Of a stretch of 64,000 nt of DNA, positions 1 to 9,391 are shown one piece after another. This stretch comes from Arcobacter defluvii (GTDB lineage Bacteria; Campylobacterota; Campylobacteria; Campylobacterales; Arcobacteraceae): positions 1,736,001 through 1,800,000 of the forward strand of contig NZ_CP053835.1 of assembly GCF_013201725.1 (NCBI RefSeq), written 5' to 3'. Below the pieces are notes generated by a model that did no database searches, had not been told where the DNA came from, and was given only the letters and a program-made list of their open reading frames with translations. Numbering within the stretch: the first letter of the stretch is position 1; each line of letters starts with the position of its first letter. The position numbers and the translations under genes are program-made.

Positions 1-1034
1 TCCCCTACACTATGAATAGTATCATTTATAACACCAAATTCAATAGCTTCGATTCCAAATGCTCCAAAATATCTAGCATCACTTGTTCCACCAGCCGTAC
101 TATGTTTTGTTTTAACTCCTAAAATTTCTTCAATTGAGTTTTCCATAGCCTTCACAACTTTTGATTCTTTATTTGTAACAAATGGATATGAACCTTGTGT
201 TGTTCGTAAACTATAATTTAAATGCCCAAAAACTTTTTCTATATAAGCTTCAACATCTTCTTTTTTTGTGTTTGTAGAATTTCTAACATTAAACATCAAA
301 TCAAGTTTATTTGGTGTTACATTTGTTACTTGCATTCCTGCACGTATATCTGTGATTACCAGTTTACTTGGAGCAAAATATTCATCTCCATTATCCAAAT
401 CATAACCGGCTATTTTTTCTAAAAGAGGTGCTATTTGATGAACTGGATTTATTCCTTTTTCTGGATATGCCGCATGTCCTTGTTTTCCTTGGATTGTTAA
501 ATATCCATTGATACTTCCTCTTCGCCCTACTTTTATAGCATCACCAAAAACTACTTCACAAGTTGGCTCTGCTACAACTGCATAGTTTGGAATCATATCT
601 ATCTCTTTTAAATGCTCAAGCATTTTAATAGTTCCATATGTTCCTTCACCCTCTTCATCGCTAGTTAGTAAAATAGATAAAGTTCCATCAAAATTTTTTG
701 CATTTTTACAAGCATATAAAAAAGCAGCATCTCCACTTTTCATATCTTGCGAACCCCTAGCAGTTATAATTCCATCTATCACATCAGCAGCAAAAGGATC
801 AACACTCCAACCTTCTCCTGTTGGAACTACATCTATATGACCTGCAAAACAAAGATGTTGTGGGTTTTCATTGAATTTTTTATAATAAAATCTATTTTTT
901 ACACCTTCCATATCAACTTTAAGACAAGTCCAATCAGCTCCCAAATACTCTTCTATAAAATCAAATGCTCCATCATCATTTGGAGTTAATGATTTAAATC
1001 TTAATAATTTTTGAAATAATTCTATAATAGTCAT
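1..1034 (-). CDS. dapE: Succinyl-diaminopimelate desuccinylase DapE (3' end cut by window edge)
   Basis: Zinc-dependent M20 amidohydrolase that hydrolyses N-succinyl-LL-diaminopimelate in lysine and peptidoglycan precursor synthesis; cytoplasmic. About 344 codons are visible. The metal-binding segments are seen: AGHIDVVPTGEGW (His66, Asp68), GSQDMKSG (Asp97), SDEEGEG near 130, and NDTIHSVG close to the cut end. The family is about 370-380 residues, so only the extreme C-terminus is missing. The ATG is preceded by AAAAGGA at good spacing. It is divergent from the DUF748 gene, with 113 bp between starts. Assignment is strong because the whole M20 pattern, including the dimerisation domain, reads through without interruption. 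Confidence 0.93.
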   Translation of the reverse strand, partial: MTIIELFQKLLRFKSLTPNDDGAFDFIEEYLGADWTCLKVDMEGVKNRFYYKKFNENPQHLCFAGHIDVVPTGEGWSVDPFAADVIDGIITARGSQDMKSGDAAFLYACKNAKNFDGTLSILLTSDEEGEGTYGTIKMLEHLKEIDMIPNYAVVAEPTCEVVFGDAIKVGRRGSINGYLTIQGKQGHAAYPEKGINPVHQIAPLLEKIAGYDLDNGDEYFAPSKLVITDIRAGMQVTNVTPNKLDLMFNVRNSTNTKKEDVEAYIEKVFGHLNYSLRTTQGSYPFVTNKESKVVKAMENSIEEILGVKTKHSTAGGTSDARYFGAFGIEAIEFGVINDTIHSVG

Positions 1035-1085
1035 TTAATATCCTTTTAATTAGGGGGAATTTTAGCTAACTTAACTTTATTTTGT

Positions 1086-1091
1086 TATAAT
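1086..1091 (+). promoter_or_regulatory. Probable -10 box of the DUF748 gene
   Basis: TATAAT preceded by TTTTGT, an extended -10 form common in Campylobacterota where the -35 is poorly conserved. It lies 57 bp before the GTG start at 1148. No good -35 is visible. Confidence 0.45.
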
Positions 1092-1147
1092 AAAAAAGTT
1101 AAAAAAATTTTTAATTTTGTTATTTAATTACAAAAAAGGAACTTCAG

Positions 1148-4147
1148 GTGGGAAAATTAGAAAAATCATTTTATTGGTTATGCTTTATACTTTTAGTATA
1201 TATAACTATAGGATTTAAACTTATTCCAATTATTTTAAAAGACCAATTAATCAAAAATTTAGATGAAAATCTAACTACAAAAACTTCTATTGAGAAAATA
1301 GAATTTAATCCATTTACAATTGCTTTAAAAATTCATAATTTTAAACTTTCAGATGAAAACAATAATTCAGATATTTCTTTTAAAGAATTAGATGTTGATT
1401 TTGCGCTAATGCGTTCTATTGAAAAAAGACATATCAGTTTTCAAACTATTTTTTTAGATGAACTTTATTTAAATATATTAGAAAATAAAGATGGAACATT
1501 AAATCTTACAAAACTTGTAAAACCTACACCTGAAAAAACAGAAGAGAGTTCTAGTTCATTTGATATTAAATTTCTTATTTCAAAAATTGATTTAAATAAT
1601 GCAGATATTAATTTTACAAGCAATATAGATGAAAAACCTTTTACTCTTACTTTAAAAGATATTGATTATACTATATATGATTTAGGTACATATAAAGATG
1701 CTTTATCTTCAAATAATTTAACATTTAGAATAAATGAAGATACAAATGTAGCAATTGGAGGAGCATTTAAACTTGAACCATTTAAAATGTATGGAAAAAT
1801 TGATATATCAAATCTAAAAATAAAAGAATTATTAGACTTTAAAAAAGATTTTTTTAATTTTAATTTAAATGAAGATGCAAATATAAATCTTGTTTTAAAC
1901 TATAATATAGATACTACAAAAGATTTTGATTTAAAATTAAATAGTGAAAAACTAGAAATTAATAATATTGATTTAAAACAAAATAATAAATCAATAGCCT
2001 CATTAAAAAAACTTGATATAAAAAGATTTGATTTTGATTTAATCAATCAAAATATTAAACTTGATGGAATAAATATAGATACTTTAAATGCAAATATGAT
2101 TTCAGATAAAAATGGAATAAATTTTGCTAATTTAATAAAAAGTGAACCTTCAAAAGAAGAAATTAAAACTGAACAAAAAGATGAAAATACACAAAATAAT
2201 ATATCTAAACCTTGGATTTTAAATCTTTCGAATATTCAAGCTACAACAAATTTTGATTTTGATGATAAAACAAATAATAGTTTGATAAATGCAAAAGCTA
2301 CAACTTTAAATCTTAAAAATTTAAAAATAGTTGATTCAAAAATTGATTTAAATTTTCTTGACATAAATAATTCAAATCTAAGTTTTATTGATAATACAAA
2401 TAAATTAAATATAAAATCAAAAAATACGAAAATCAACCTAAATACTTTATCTTTGAATAACTCGATTATAGATATTGATTCTATTAATCTTTCAAAAGAG
2501 AATTTAAATTTTGATGAAAAGAAATCAAATCTAAATATAAACTCAAAAAATCTTAATTTAGCTGTAACTAATCTAAAAATAGATGGGAATAAAATATCTT
2601 TAAAAAACTCTTCTTTAAAAACACCTAACTTAAATTTTGAAGATAAAAACTCAAAAATGAAAGTAGAAAGTACAAATATCAATCTAAATTTAAATGATTT
2701 TTTATTTAATAATGAAAAAATTACAGTTAATGAGATCAAACTTTCTAAACCAAATATAAATTTCAAAGATTCGATAAACAAATTAGATGTTAAAGCAAAA
2801 AACCTAGAGTTAAGCATAAATAAACTATCAAATAAAGGTAGTGACATATCAATAGATTATATAAGATTATTAAATCCAAATCTTGATTTTATAAATTTAG
2901 AAAATAATACTAAAATTGCAGCAAAAAATCTGGACTTAAGAATTAAAAAATTATCAAATCAAAAAAATCTATTTAAAATAGAAAAAACTGATTTAAATAA
3001 TCCACATATTTCAATAATTCTGCCAAAAAACATATCAACTACTACAGAAGAAAGTATTGCACAAACAACAAAAAATACAAAAGTAGATAATAATAAAGCA
3101 TCAACAAGTAAAACTAAACTAAACATTGGACCTGTTAATATCAATAATGCAATCTTTGATTTTGAAGATAAAAATTTACCAATTTCATTTAAAACAACTG
3201 TTTCTAAACTAAATGGAAAAATTTCTGAAATAAAAAATACAAAATCAAGTAAAACAAACCTTGAGTTAAATGGTGTTGTTGATAAATATGGAGTTGCAAA
3301 AATCACAGGAATTGTAAATCCAAATAATATAAAATTTTTAACAGATATAAATATGAAATTCCAAAATATAGCCATGGAAAACTTCACACCTTATACGGGG
3401 AAATTTATTGGTCGTGAACTAAAAAGTGGGAAACTTGATTTAGATTTAAAATATAATATTGATAAGTCTAATCTTGATGCAAAAAATAATATTGTTATTA
3501 CAAAATTAGAGTTAGGAGATGAAGTACAAAGTCCTGATGCAGTATCTTTACCATTAGGAATTGCAATATCTTTACTTGAAGATTCAGATGGTGTTATAGA
3601 TATAAATCTTCCTATTTCTGGTAATGTAGATGATCCACAATTTTCTATTGGAGCAATTTTATGGAAAGCTTTTGTAAATCTAATTACCAAAGCTGTTACA
3701 GCTCCTTTTTCATTACTTGGAGCTATATTTAATTTTAATGAAGATGAAATAAAAAGTGTAAAATTCGACTCTTTAGAGAGTGAAATTACTCCTATTCAAA
3801 AAGAAACTTTAGACAAAATAGCTCAAATTTTAACTGCAAAACAAGATATTGCTATAAAACTTCAAGCTTCTTATGATAAAGATAAAGAAACACAAGCTTT
3901 GAAAGAAAAAAAATATCTTGCAAGAAAAGATGATGATAGAAATCTAAAAAAAGAGCAAATTGATGCTTTAATCTCAAAAGAAACTATCAAAATTTCTGAA
4001 CTTGAAAAGGTTGCAAAAGATAGAATTTTAAATATCAAAGAGTATTTAGTAAAAGAGAAATCTATCAATAAAAAACAAATTATTTTAATAGATGAAATAT
4101 TAACTTCAAATTCTTCAATAGATTTAAAAATCGAACAACTTAAATAA
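1148..4147 (+). CDS. DUF748 family AsmA-like envelope protein, 999 aa
   Basis: Large inner-membrane-anchored periplasmic protein. Residues 8-30 form one N-terminal membrane helix; almost everything after is predicted beta-rich periplasmic repeat. The middle (about 400-650) contains a series of roughly 40-residue degenerate units of the form NLNFxxKxxKLxIxxKNLxL. Near residues 810-870 is the family hallmark, with GVIDINLPISGNVDDPQFS followed by a hydrophobic amphipathic stretch. The C-terminus is a lysine-rich helical tail. AsmA-like proteins are implicated in lipid transport between membranes and outer-membrane integrity; the exact role of DUF748 proteins is not established. The GTG start is chosen because AAAGGA lies 7 nt upstream and it gives the membrane anchor. 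Base composition is extremely A-rich (Asn, Lys, Ile, Asp). Confidence 0.85.
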   Translation: MGKLEKSFYWLCFILLVYITIGFKLIPIILKDQLIKNLDENLTTKTSIEKIEFNPFTIALKIHNFKLSDENNNSDISFKELDVDFALMRSIEKRHISFQTIFLDELYLNILENKDGTLNLTKLVKPTPEKTEESSSSFDIKFLISKIDLNNADINFTSNIDEKPFTLTLKDIDYTIYDLGTYKDALSSNNLTFRINEDTNVAIGGAFKLEPFKMYGKIDISNLKIKELLDFKKDFFNFNLNEDANINLVLNYNIDTTKDFDLKLNSEKLEINNIDLKQNNKSIASLKKLDIKRFDFDLINQNIKLDGINIDTLNANMISDKNGINFANLIKSEPSKEEIKTEQKDENTQNNISKPWILNLSNIQATTNFDFDDKTNNSLINAKATTLNLKNLKIVDSKIDLNFLDINNSNLSFIDNTNKLNIKSKNTKINLNTLSLNNSIIDIDSINLSKENLNFDEKKSNLNINSKNLNLAVTNLKIDGNKISLKNSSLKTPNLNFEDKNSKMKVESTNINLNLNDFLFNNEKITVNEIKLSKPNINFKDSINKLDVKAKNLELSINKLSNKGSDISIDYIRLLNPNLDFINLENNTKIAAKNLDLRIKKLSNQKNLFKIEKTDLNNPHISIILPKNISTTTEESIAQTTKNTKVDNNKASTSKTKLNIGPVNINNAIFDFEDKNLPISFKTTVSKLNGKISEIKNTKSSKTNLELNGVVDKYGVAKITGIVNPNNIKFLTDINMKFQNIAMENFTPYTGKFIGRELKSGKLDLDLKYNIDKSNLDAKNNIVITKLELGDEVQSPDAVSLPLGIAISLLEDSDGVIDINLPISGNVDDPQFSIGAILWKAFVNLITKAVTAPFSLLGAIFNFNEDEIKSVKFDSLESEITPIQKETLDKIAQILTAKQDIAIKLQASYDKDKETQALKEKKYLARKDDDRNLKKEQIDALISKETIKISELEKVAKDRILNIKEYLVKEKSINKKQIILIDEILTSNSSIDLKIEQLK

Positions 4148-4182
4148 GAATTATTAAATTTACTTATAAATAAAGAATAATA

Positions 4183-4211
4183 TTGACTTATTATTCTTTA
4201 TTTGTTATTAT
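4183..4211 (+). promoter_or_regulatory. Sigma-70 type promoter of the 4237 gene
   Basis: TTGACT at 4183-4188 and TATTAT at 4206-4211 are separated by exactly 17 bp, a near-consensus promoter and unusually well defined for this genome. Transcription would start near 4218, leaving about 19 nt before the ATG at 4237, with AAAGGGAT as ribosome binding site in the leader. Confidence 0.6.
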
Positions 4212-4236
4212 CCTCCAAATTAATAAAAGGGATAAA

Positions 4237-4785
4237 ATGTTTAATAAAATAATACCCATAATTGTGATATGTTTATTTAGTTTGATTTTTTATGCTGTTT
4301 TCACAAAAGCTTCTCATAGTGCAAAAAGTAAAAGAGTAGAATGTCAAACAAAAACTACAACTTTTGAAAAAATATTTGTAGAAGAACCTATAAAAGAAGC
4401 AATTCAATCCTTCAAAGCAGGAAATTATGAAATAAATTCTTCAATTGAATACTCAAAATATATGAAAAGCCATTTAATTGATATTCTAACTAAAGAACAA
4501 AGTGACAAAATTTTACAAAATATTATAAATAAATATTTAATTCAAAGTGAACAACAAATACAGGATAAAAAACTTTTTATAAACTACTATATTTATGAAA
4601 ATGATAAAGCAGATAGTGGGAAAAAAAATAGTGAAGCAAAAAAATATGCAGGTTATTTGATGTTTGATTTTAAATATGACAAAAAATTAGTTTATAAAAT
4701 CCAAATAGATTATATGGATTTAGATGCAAAAGATTTGGAAGATAGAATGAATTGTGCTATAAATTCATTTTTATTGATTGACTAA
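4237..4785 (+). CDS. Hypothetical membrane-anchored or exported protein, 182 aa
   Basis: Not recognised. The N-terminus MFNKIIPIIVICLFSLIFYA is a membrane helix or uncleaved signal sequence; the remaining ~155 residues are hydrophilic and presumably periplasmic. The ATG at 4237 is preferred over an in-frame TTG 54 bp upstream because it follows a strong AAAGGGAT site and because the TTG is part of a -35 promoter element. Two cysteines (in VECQTK near the N-terminus and MNCAINS near the end) could form a disulfide. It is followed after 20 bp by the 4806 gene on the same strand, so the two are probably cotranscribed. Confidence 0.7.
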   Translation: MFNKIIPIIVICLFSLIFYAVFTKASHSAKSKRVECQTKTTTFEKIFVEEPIKEAIQSFKAGNYEINSSIEYSKYMKSHLIDILTKEQSDKILQNIINKYLIQSEQQIQDKKLFINYYIYENDKADSGKKNSEAKKYAGYLMFDFKYDKKLVYKIQIDYMDLDAKDLEDRMNCAINSFLLID

Positions 4786-4805
4786 AATTTAATTAAAGGA
4801 AAAAA

Positions 4806-5204
4806 ATGAAACAAAAAATTTTTAAAGATAAATATCATATTTTTGAAATAGAATATAAAAAAAGTGAACTAACTTATAAAAGTGTAGATGAGATTATCTC
4901 TGCTTTACAAATAAGAATTGATGCTCACCCTGTTATTGCTTTTATAGCAATTTTTGATCAATACAAACATACAAGTTCATTGAAAGATGGAGAAATTAAT
5001 CCAAAAATAAAAGCTGCAAAAAATATAATTTTTTGTTTTGGAAAAGAGTTACCAACTCCAGAAGTAATGGCAGTTCGTCCTAGAAGTATCGGTGTTTGTG
5101 AAACAGAAGATTCATTTATATTAAACTTTTTAGAAGCACCAAATGAAAATGCAAATAAAACAATGGAAGAGTTTGTAAAATCTCTAAAAACTTATATTTA
5201 TTAA
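4806..5204 (+). CDS. DUF6858-like conserved protein, 132 aa
   Basis: Small soluble protein without signal peptide or membrane segment. It resembles a conserved family (DUF6858, recalled from memory) found in Campylobacterota and related bacteria. Conserved-looking blocks are AHPVIAFIAIFDQYKHT, AAKNIIFCFGKELP, MAVRPRSIGVCE and FLEAP. Function is unknown. The start codon follows AAAGGA at a 5-nt spacing. It lies 20 bp behind the 4237 gene and is convergent with mutS2, the stops being 12 bp apart. Confidence 0.65.
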   Translation: MKQKIFKDKYHIFEIEYKKSELTYKSVDEIISALQIRIDAHPVIAFIAIFDQYKHTSSLKDGEINPKIKAAKNIIFCFGKELPTPEVMAVRPRSIGVCETEDSFILNFLEAPNENANKTMEEFVKSLKTYIY

Positions 5205-5216
5205 AAAATTTGGAAA

Positions 5217-5236
5217 CTAAAGTTTTATAACTTTAG
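5217..5236 (-). terminator. Hairpin at the end of mutS2
   Basis: Perfect 8-bp stem CTAAAGTT / AACTTTAG with a TTAT loop, containing the mutS2 stop codon. On the minus strand it is followed by TTTCCAAATTTTTT, so it could terminate mutS2. It is not U-rich on the plus side. Confidence 0.45.
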
Positions 5237-7421
5237 CTCCAAATCCTCCACTGCTTGGATGAGCATCTTCAAAACCTTTTACTTTTGGATGTTTTTTCAA
5301 AAACTCTTTTACTGCAAATGCCAATTTTCCAGTTCCAATTCCGTGATAAACTAAAACTTCTTCAAATCCAGCAAGTAAAGCATCACTTAAAAACTTATCT
5401 AAATTTTCAATTGCTTCATCTGCTCTTTGTCCATGAAGGTCAAGTTTTATACTTCCAGTTTCTGGTCGTTGAATAGTTACAGTTGCTTTTTTAGAAGGAA
5501 TTTTTGGAGGTGGTGGATTTCCACTTCTACTTAAGTCACTTAACATTACTTGAACTTTCATTCCCATGTCATTTTCAATGTAAGCTTTATTTCCTTTTAT
5601 TGAAACAATTGTTCCTTTTGTATTTCTATATTTAACTCTATCTCCAACAACTAACTCAACAACTTCTTGAACCTTTTCAACTTTAATCTCTTTTGCTTTT
5701 TGATGAGCAATATTTAGATGTTGATGAGATTCACTTACAAGTTTTGCTTTTATAGCTTTTTTTGCTTCATCTCTTGCATCACTATATTCTTTGTGAAGTT
5801 TTGATTTTTCACTATAAATATGTTCATCAAGTTTTTCTTTTTGCTCTTTTAAATTAGAAGTAATTCTTTGCATATTTGCAATTTCTTCATCAAGTTTTGT
5901 AATTTTTTGTTTATATTCTCTCTCCAATGAACTACTTCTTTCTATTAGTTCATTTAACTTATCTTTATCTTCACCATAAACTTCTTTTGCTCTTTTTACA
6001 ACACTAAGTGGAATACCATATCTAGAAGCAGTTTCAAAAGCATAAGACCTTCCAATTGTTCCTTGTAAGAACTCATAAGTTGGTCTTTGATTCTCTTCAT
6101 CATAAAGAGCAGCAACTAATTCTACATTATCATTTGAAGCCATAAGTGCTGCTAATCTTTTATGGTGAGTTGTAATAATAACTTTTATATCTCTTTGAAT
6201 TAAATCTTCTATTATTACTTTAAACAGACTTGCAGCTTCATCTGAATCAGTTCCAAGTTCAATCTCATCTACTCCAACAATTGCATTTTTTGCACTAAAA
6301 AGTTTTGAAAACTCAACCATACGACCTGCAAATGTTGAAATATCATTTTTTACACTTTGAGGGTCATCTAAAACTGCATTAATAAATTTAAAATTACTAA
6401 CAACTGTATCATGATGAGCTTTATATGGAAGTAAATATTTTGAAAGAAAAACAGCTGATAAAATTGATTTTAACATCATTGTTTTTCCTCCCGCATTTAC
6501 TCCTGTAATCATTACAACGGATTTTGTAAAATCAATTGTAATTGGTTTTGGATTATGTAAGGCTGGATGACAAAAATCAACAAGTCTATTAACATCATTT
6601 TTTGAAGGAAGAATAAAATTTTTATCTCCCATTTTTGCAAAAAACAGTCTTGCTTGATAATGATCAAACCTATCAAACTCTTTATTTAAAAACTTTAAAA
6701 ATAGAAGATTTTTTTCAAATAAAGATGAAATCTCTTTACAAATTTTATATAAAATCTCTTCTTGTTTATTTTTTAAATCACTTTGTTTTTGTTTTAACTC
6801 AGAAATACTATGAGGAACAACATAAAAAAATCCAGAATTTGATCTATCAATTACACTTCCACTAAGAACATGATTAAATCCACCACGAACAAGTAAAGCC
6901 TCTTCACCATTTATATAATGAACTTGAGAATCAACTAAATAAGTTCTAACTTTTGAAGAATTTATAATCTTATAAAGGCTTTGTTTTATTGCTTCTTTAT
7001 TTTTTGAAATTGCATATTTGATATTGTCAAAATCTTCATCTATTCCATCTTTTAGATTTGCCTTATCATCAAAATACTCAGATATTTTTATAACATCTGT
7101 TGGAATGATAATTTTATCTAGCCATTCAAGCATCTTCCCATCAAAATTAAATCTTTTTAAATATCTAAAATAGTTTATTATTTTTATAAATTCAAAAATC
7201 TCATAAATTTTTAAAATACCTTGTTTTTGTATATGCATCAGTGCACTATCAAGATTTTCTACTTTGTTAGGTGCTTTAAAATCAAATTTTGATAATTCAT
7301 TTATAAGTTTAAAATGAAGGTTAATATCACCTTCTAAAATAATAGATTTTTCTCTTGCTAATAGCTTTGAAAAACTATCAATATAATCGATTAAGTCTAG
7401 TTTTTTTAGTATTTTTTCCAT
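5217..7421 (-). CDS. mutS2: Endonuclease/ATPase MutS2 with Smr domain, 734 aa
   Basis: MutS-family ATPase of the MutS2 branch, which acts in suppression of recombination and, in some bacteria, in rescue of collided ribosomes rather than in mismatch repair. Residues 1-260 are the MutS core/clamp without a mismatch-recognition domain. The ATPase has Walker A GVNAGGKT (307-314) and Walker B IVGVDEIE (381-388), followed by TTHHKRL. Residues about 490-590 form a charged coiled coil. The C-terminal Smr nuclease domain (about 660-734) carries LDLHGQ and YHGIGTGKL. Length is slightly short of the usual 750-790. No Shine-Dalgarno precedes the ATG; a TATAAT sits 8 nt upstream (see the promoter entry). 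Confidence 0.95.
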   Translation of the reverse strand: MEKILKKLDLIDYIDSFSKLLAREKSIILEGDINLHFKLINELSKFDFKAPNKVENLDSALMHIQKQGILKIYEIFEFIKIINYFRYLKRFNFDGKMLEWLDKIIIPTDVIKISEYFDDKANLKDGIDEDFDNIKYAISKNKEAIKQSLYKIINSSKVRTYLVDSQVHYINGEEALLVRGGFNHVLSGSVIDRSNSGFFYVVPHSISELKQKQSDLKNKQEEILYKICKEISSLFEKNLLFLKFLNKEFDRFDHYQARLFFAKMGDKNFILPSKNDVNRLVDFCHPALHNPKPITIDFTKSVVMITGVNAGGKTMMLKSILSAVFLSKYLLPYKAHHDTVVSNFKFINAVLDDPQSVKNDISTFAGRMVEFSKLFSAKNAIVGVDEIELGTDSDEAASLFKVIIEDLIQRDIKVIITTHHKRLAALMASNDNVELVAALYDEENQRPTYEFLQGTIGRSYAFETASRYGIPLSVVKRAKEVYGEDKDKLNELIERSSSLEREYKQKITKLDEEIANMQRITSNLKEQKEKLDEHIYSEKSKLHKEYSDARDEAKKAIKAKLVSESHQHLNIAHQKAKEIKVEKVQEVVELVVGDRVKYRNTKGTIVSIKGNKAYIENDMGMKVQVMLSDLSRSGNPPPPKIPSKKATVTIQRPETGSIKLDLHGQRADEAIENLDKFLSDALLAGFEEVLVYHGIGTGKLAFAVKEFLKKHPKVKGFEDAHPSSGGFGAKVIKL

Positions 7422-7428
7422 GGCGGGA

Positions 7429-7434
7429 ATTATA
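7429..7434 (-). promoter_or_regulatory. -10 box directly at the mutS2 start
   Basis: TATAAT on the minus strand ends only 7 nt before the mutS2 ATG (sequence between: TCCCGCC). If used, the transcript would begin at or next to the start codon, consistent with the absence of a ribosome binding site. A second candidate, TATTATAG, lies further upstream (about 7447-7454). Confidence 0.35.
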
Positions 7435-7541
7435 TCTAAAAGGCTATAATATTTTTATGAATATATCTACAAGAAAAATATCCTTTCACATTAGTTCACA
7501 ATTTAATGTTAAAATAATAGTATATTAAAAAAGGAGTAGAT

Positions 7542-8012
7542 ATGTCGGGGAGAAAAATTGTTATTTCACTTGTTACACTAAGTCTGTTATCATCTTCATT
7601 ATATGCAAAAAAAGATGAAAATATTATACAAGAACCTTTAAAAGGAAAATATAAAGACTATAAAGAATTAAATGTAAAAGAACACAAAAATAATATCAAA
7701 GAAAAAAGTAAAAAAGAATATAAAAATTATAAAGATTATGAAGAAGAAAAATATCATAAAGGACTTACTGAAAAAGAAAAATTTTTACCAAAAGGTTTAG
7801 AAAAGAAAGTTCAAAAAGATGGAACATTACCTTCTGGTTGGCAAAAAAAACTTGCAAAAGGTCAAATTGCTGATGATAGAATCTTAAGAAGTGGAACAAT
7901 GATAAATTCTAAAAATTATCCATTTGTAAAAAATAGTGATATTTATAGAGTTGAAGATAAAGTTTTCAGAGTTGCCCAAGGTACAAATATGATTATGGAA
8001 ATTTTCAAATAA
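7542..8012 (+). CDS. Exported CigR/RcnB-like basic protein, 156 aa
   Basis: The signal peptide, about residues 1-22, ends SLYAKKDE. A highly charged Lys/Glu/Tyr-rich central segment (30-75) follows, then a conserved C-terminal block: LPKGLEKKVQKDGTLPSGW, QKKLAKGQ, and the tail RVEDKVFRVAQGTNMIMEIF. The pattern LPxGLxKKxxxxxxLPxGWxKKL is the one I associate with RcnB/CigR-type periplasmic proteins; CigR was described as an anti-virulence factor in Salmonella. Function here is unknown. AAGGAG lies 6 nt before the ATG. It is a single-gene unit ending in a perfect hairpin terminator. Confidence 0.7.
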   Translation: MSGRKIVISLVTLSLLSSSLYAKKDENIIQEPLKGKYKDYKELNVKEHKNNIKEKSKKEYKNYKDYEEEKYHKGLTEKEKFLPKGLEKKVQKDGTLPSGWQKKLAKGQIADDRILRSGTMINSKNYPFVKNSDIYRVEDKVFRVAQGTNMIMEIFK

Positions 8013-8037
8013 TCCTAGCTTTTATAAAGCTAGGATT
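8011..8037. terminator. Bidirectional hairpin terminator
   Basis: Perfect 12-bp stem AATCCTAGCTTT / AAAGCTAGGATT with a TAT loop, lying between two convergent genes: the exported protein at 7542 and the SLC13 transporter at 8048. T-rich sequence follows on the plus strand. Confidence 0.8.
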
Positions 8038-8047
8038 TTAAAATCTA

Positions 8048-9382
8048 CTAGATGAAATACTGCCAATAAATTAATGCTATAAAAGTAACCATTAAAATAG
8101 CTAAAATATTAATAAAAAATCCAAATTTTGCCATTTCTTTCACTTTTACAGCTCCACTACTCATAGCAATAGCATTTGGTGGAGTTGCAATTGGAAGCAT
8201 AAAAGCATAACTTGCACAAATAGTAGCAACCATTAAAATAAGAGTCATATCTATATTAGTAACTTCACCTAAAGAATAAATAATAGGAAAAGCTATTGAA
8301 ATAAGTGCAGTATTTGAAGTAATTTCAGTTGTAAATGTTATTAATGCTGCAACCATTAAAATAAGTATAATTACAGGTAAATTTGTCAATGATAACATAT
8401 AATTTGCAACTTCATTTGCTAATCCTGTTTTTGAAAAAGCTGTAGCAATAGTAAATCCTGCACCAAATAAAAAGATAATTTCATAAGGAATTTTTTTTGC
8501 ATCTTCCCACTCAATAAATCCAATTTTTGGTACAAACATCAATAAACCAAAACCTAATAAAATTGCTGTTTCATTAAGTCCTAAACCTGAATAATAAGGT
8601 TCAATTTTTGAATTTACAAGTAATAATACAATTAAACCCAATAAGATATATAACAATCTTTTTTGATCTTTTTGTAAAATTTCTGTATGTTCAACTGTAT
8701 TATCAAGTTTTACATCATTTAAACCTAAAGATAGTAAAAATGGTATTATTATTAACATAATTAAAGCTAAAGGCGCTGTTAATAAAATCCATTGGATAAA
8801 TGCAATTGGTTCAAGTGAGTGTTGTTGCATAAATCCTAAAAGAATCAAATTTGGCGGTGTCCCAATAGGAGTAATAATTCCACCTATACTACATCCATAA
8901 GCGATTGATAAAGCAAGTCTAGCTTTAAACTTGATATTTTCAGTTAAAAATATTGCAATTGGTATAAGTAAAAGTGCTGTTGTAGAATTTGATAAAACTG
9001 AACTTAAAAGTGCTGATGTAAAAGCCAAAGAGAATATCATTCCTCTTGGAGTTTTAGGAAAAATTGTCAAAAGTTTATTTGAAATATATTTATGTAAATC
9101 TATTTTTTGTGTTGCAATTGCTATCATAAATCCACCCATAAACAAAAATATAGTTGGATTAGAATAGTTTGTTGTGGCTGTTTTTACATCAATCAAACCA
9201 AAAGCTGGAAATAAAATAATTGGAAGTAAAGATACTACACCTATTGGTAAAGCTTCATTTGTCCATAAAATTACAAGTAATGCAATTAAAGCAATTAATG
9301 TAGCGTGTTGAGTTGTAAAAAATGAACTTGCAACTAGAAAAAATCCTATAGATACAAGAATTGATATAAATATATTTTTCAA
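8048..9382 (-). CDS. DASS/SLC13 family anion (dicarboxylate) symporter, 444 aa
   Basis: Inner-membrane secondary transporter with about 11-12 hydrophobic segments. Both SNT-type substrate/Na+ binding motifs are seen: LSNSTTALLLIP near 130 and TSNTALISIAFP near 360. So are the GTPPN segments (GIITPIGTPPNLILL and LPIATPPNAIAMSSG). Family members import succinate, malate, fumarate, citrate or sulfate with sodium; the exact substrate cannot be read from sequence. It is the last gene of the aroB-to-SLC13 run, 9 bp after mogA. The ATG is preceded by AAGGAAAA within the intergenic sequence. Confidence 0.88.
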   Translation of the reverse strand: MKNIFISILVSIGFFLVASSFFTTQHATLIALIALLVILWTNEALPIGVVSLLPIILFPAFGLIDVKTATTNYSNPTIFLFMGGFMIAIATQKIDLHKYISNKLLTIFPKTPRGMIFSLAFTSALLSSVLSNSTTALLLIPIAIFLTENIKFKARLALSIAYGCSIGGIITPIGTPPNLILLGFMQQHSLEPIAFIQWILLTAPLALIMLIIIPFLLSLGLNDVKLDNTVEHTEILQKDQKRLLYILLGLIVLLLVNSKIEPYYSGLGLNETAILLGFGLLMFVPKIGFIEWEDAKKIPYEIIFLFGAGFTIATAFSKTGLANEVANYMLSLTNLPVIILILMVAALITFTTEITSNTALISIAFPIIYSLGEVTNIDMTLILMVATICASYAFMLPIATPPNAIAMSSGAVKVKEMAKFGFFINILAILMVTFIALIYWQYFI

Positions 9383-9391
9383 ATTTTTCCT

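Noticed and set aside
2236-2847. Minus-strand open frame inside the DUF748 gene
   Set aside because: Phe/Leu/Ser-rich antisense shadow of an Asn/Lys-rich gene; no ribosome binding site or recognisable product.
4183-4236. N-terminal extension of the 4237 gene from a TTG codon
   Set aside because: The TTG is part of a near-consensus -35 box and has no ribosome binding site; the ATG at 4237 follows AAAGGGAT.
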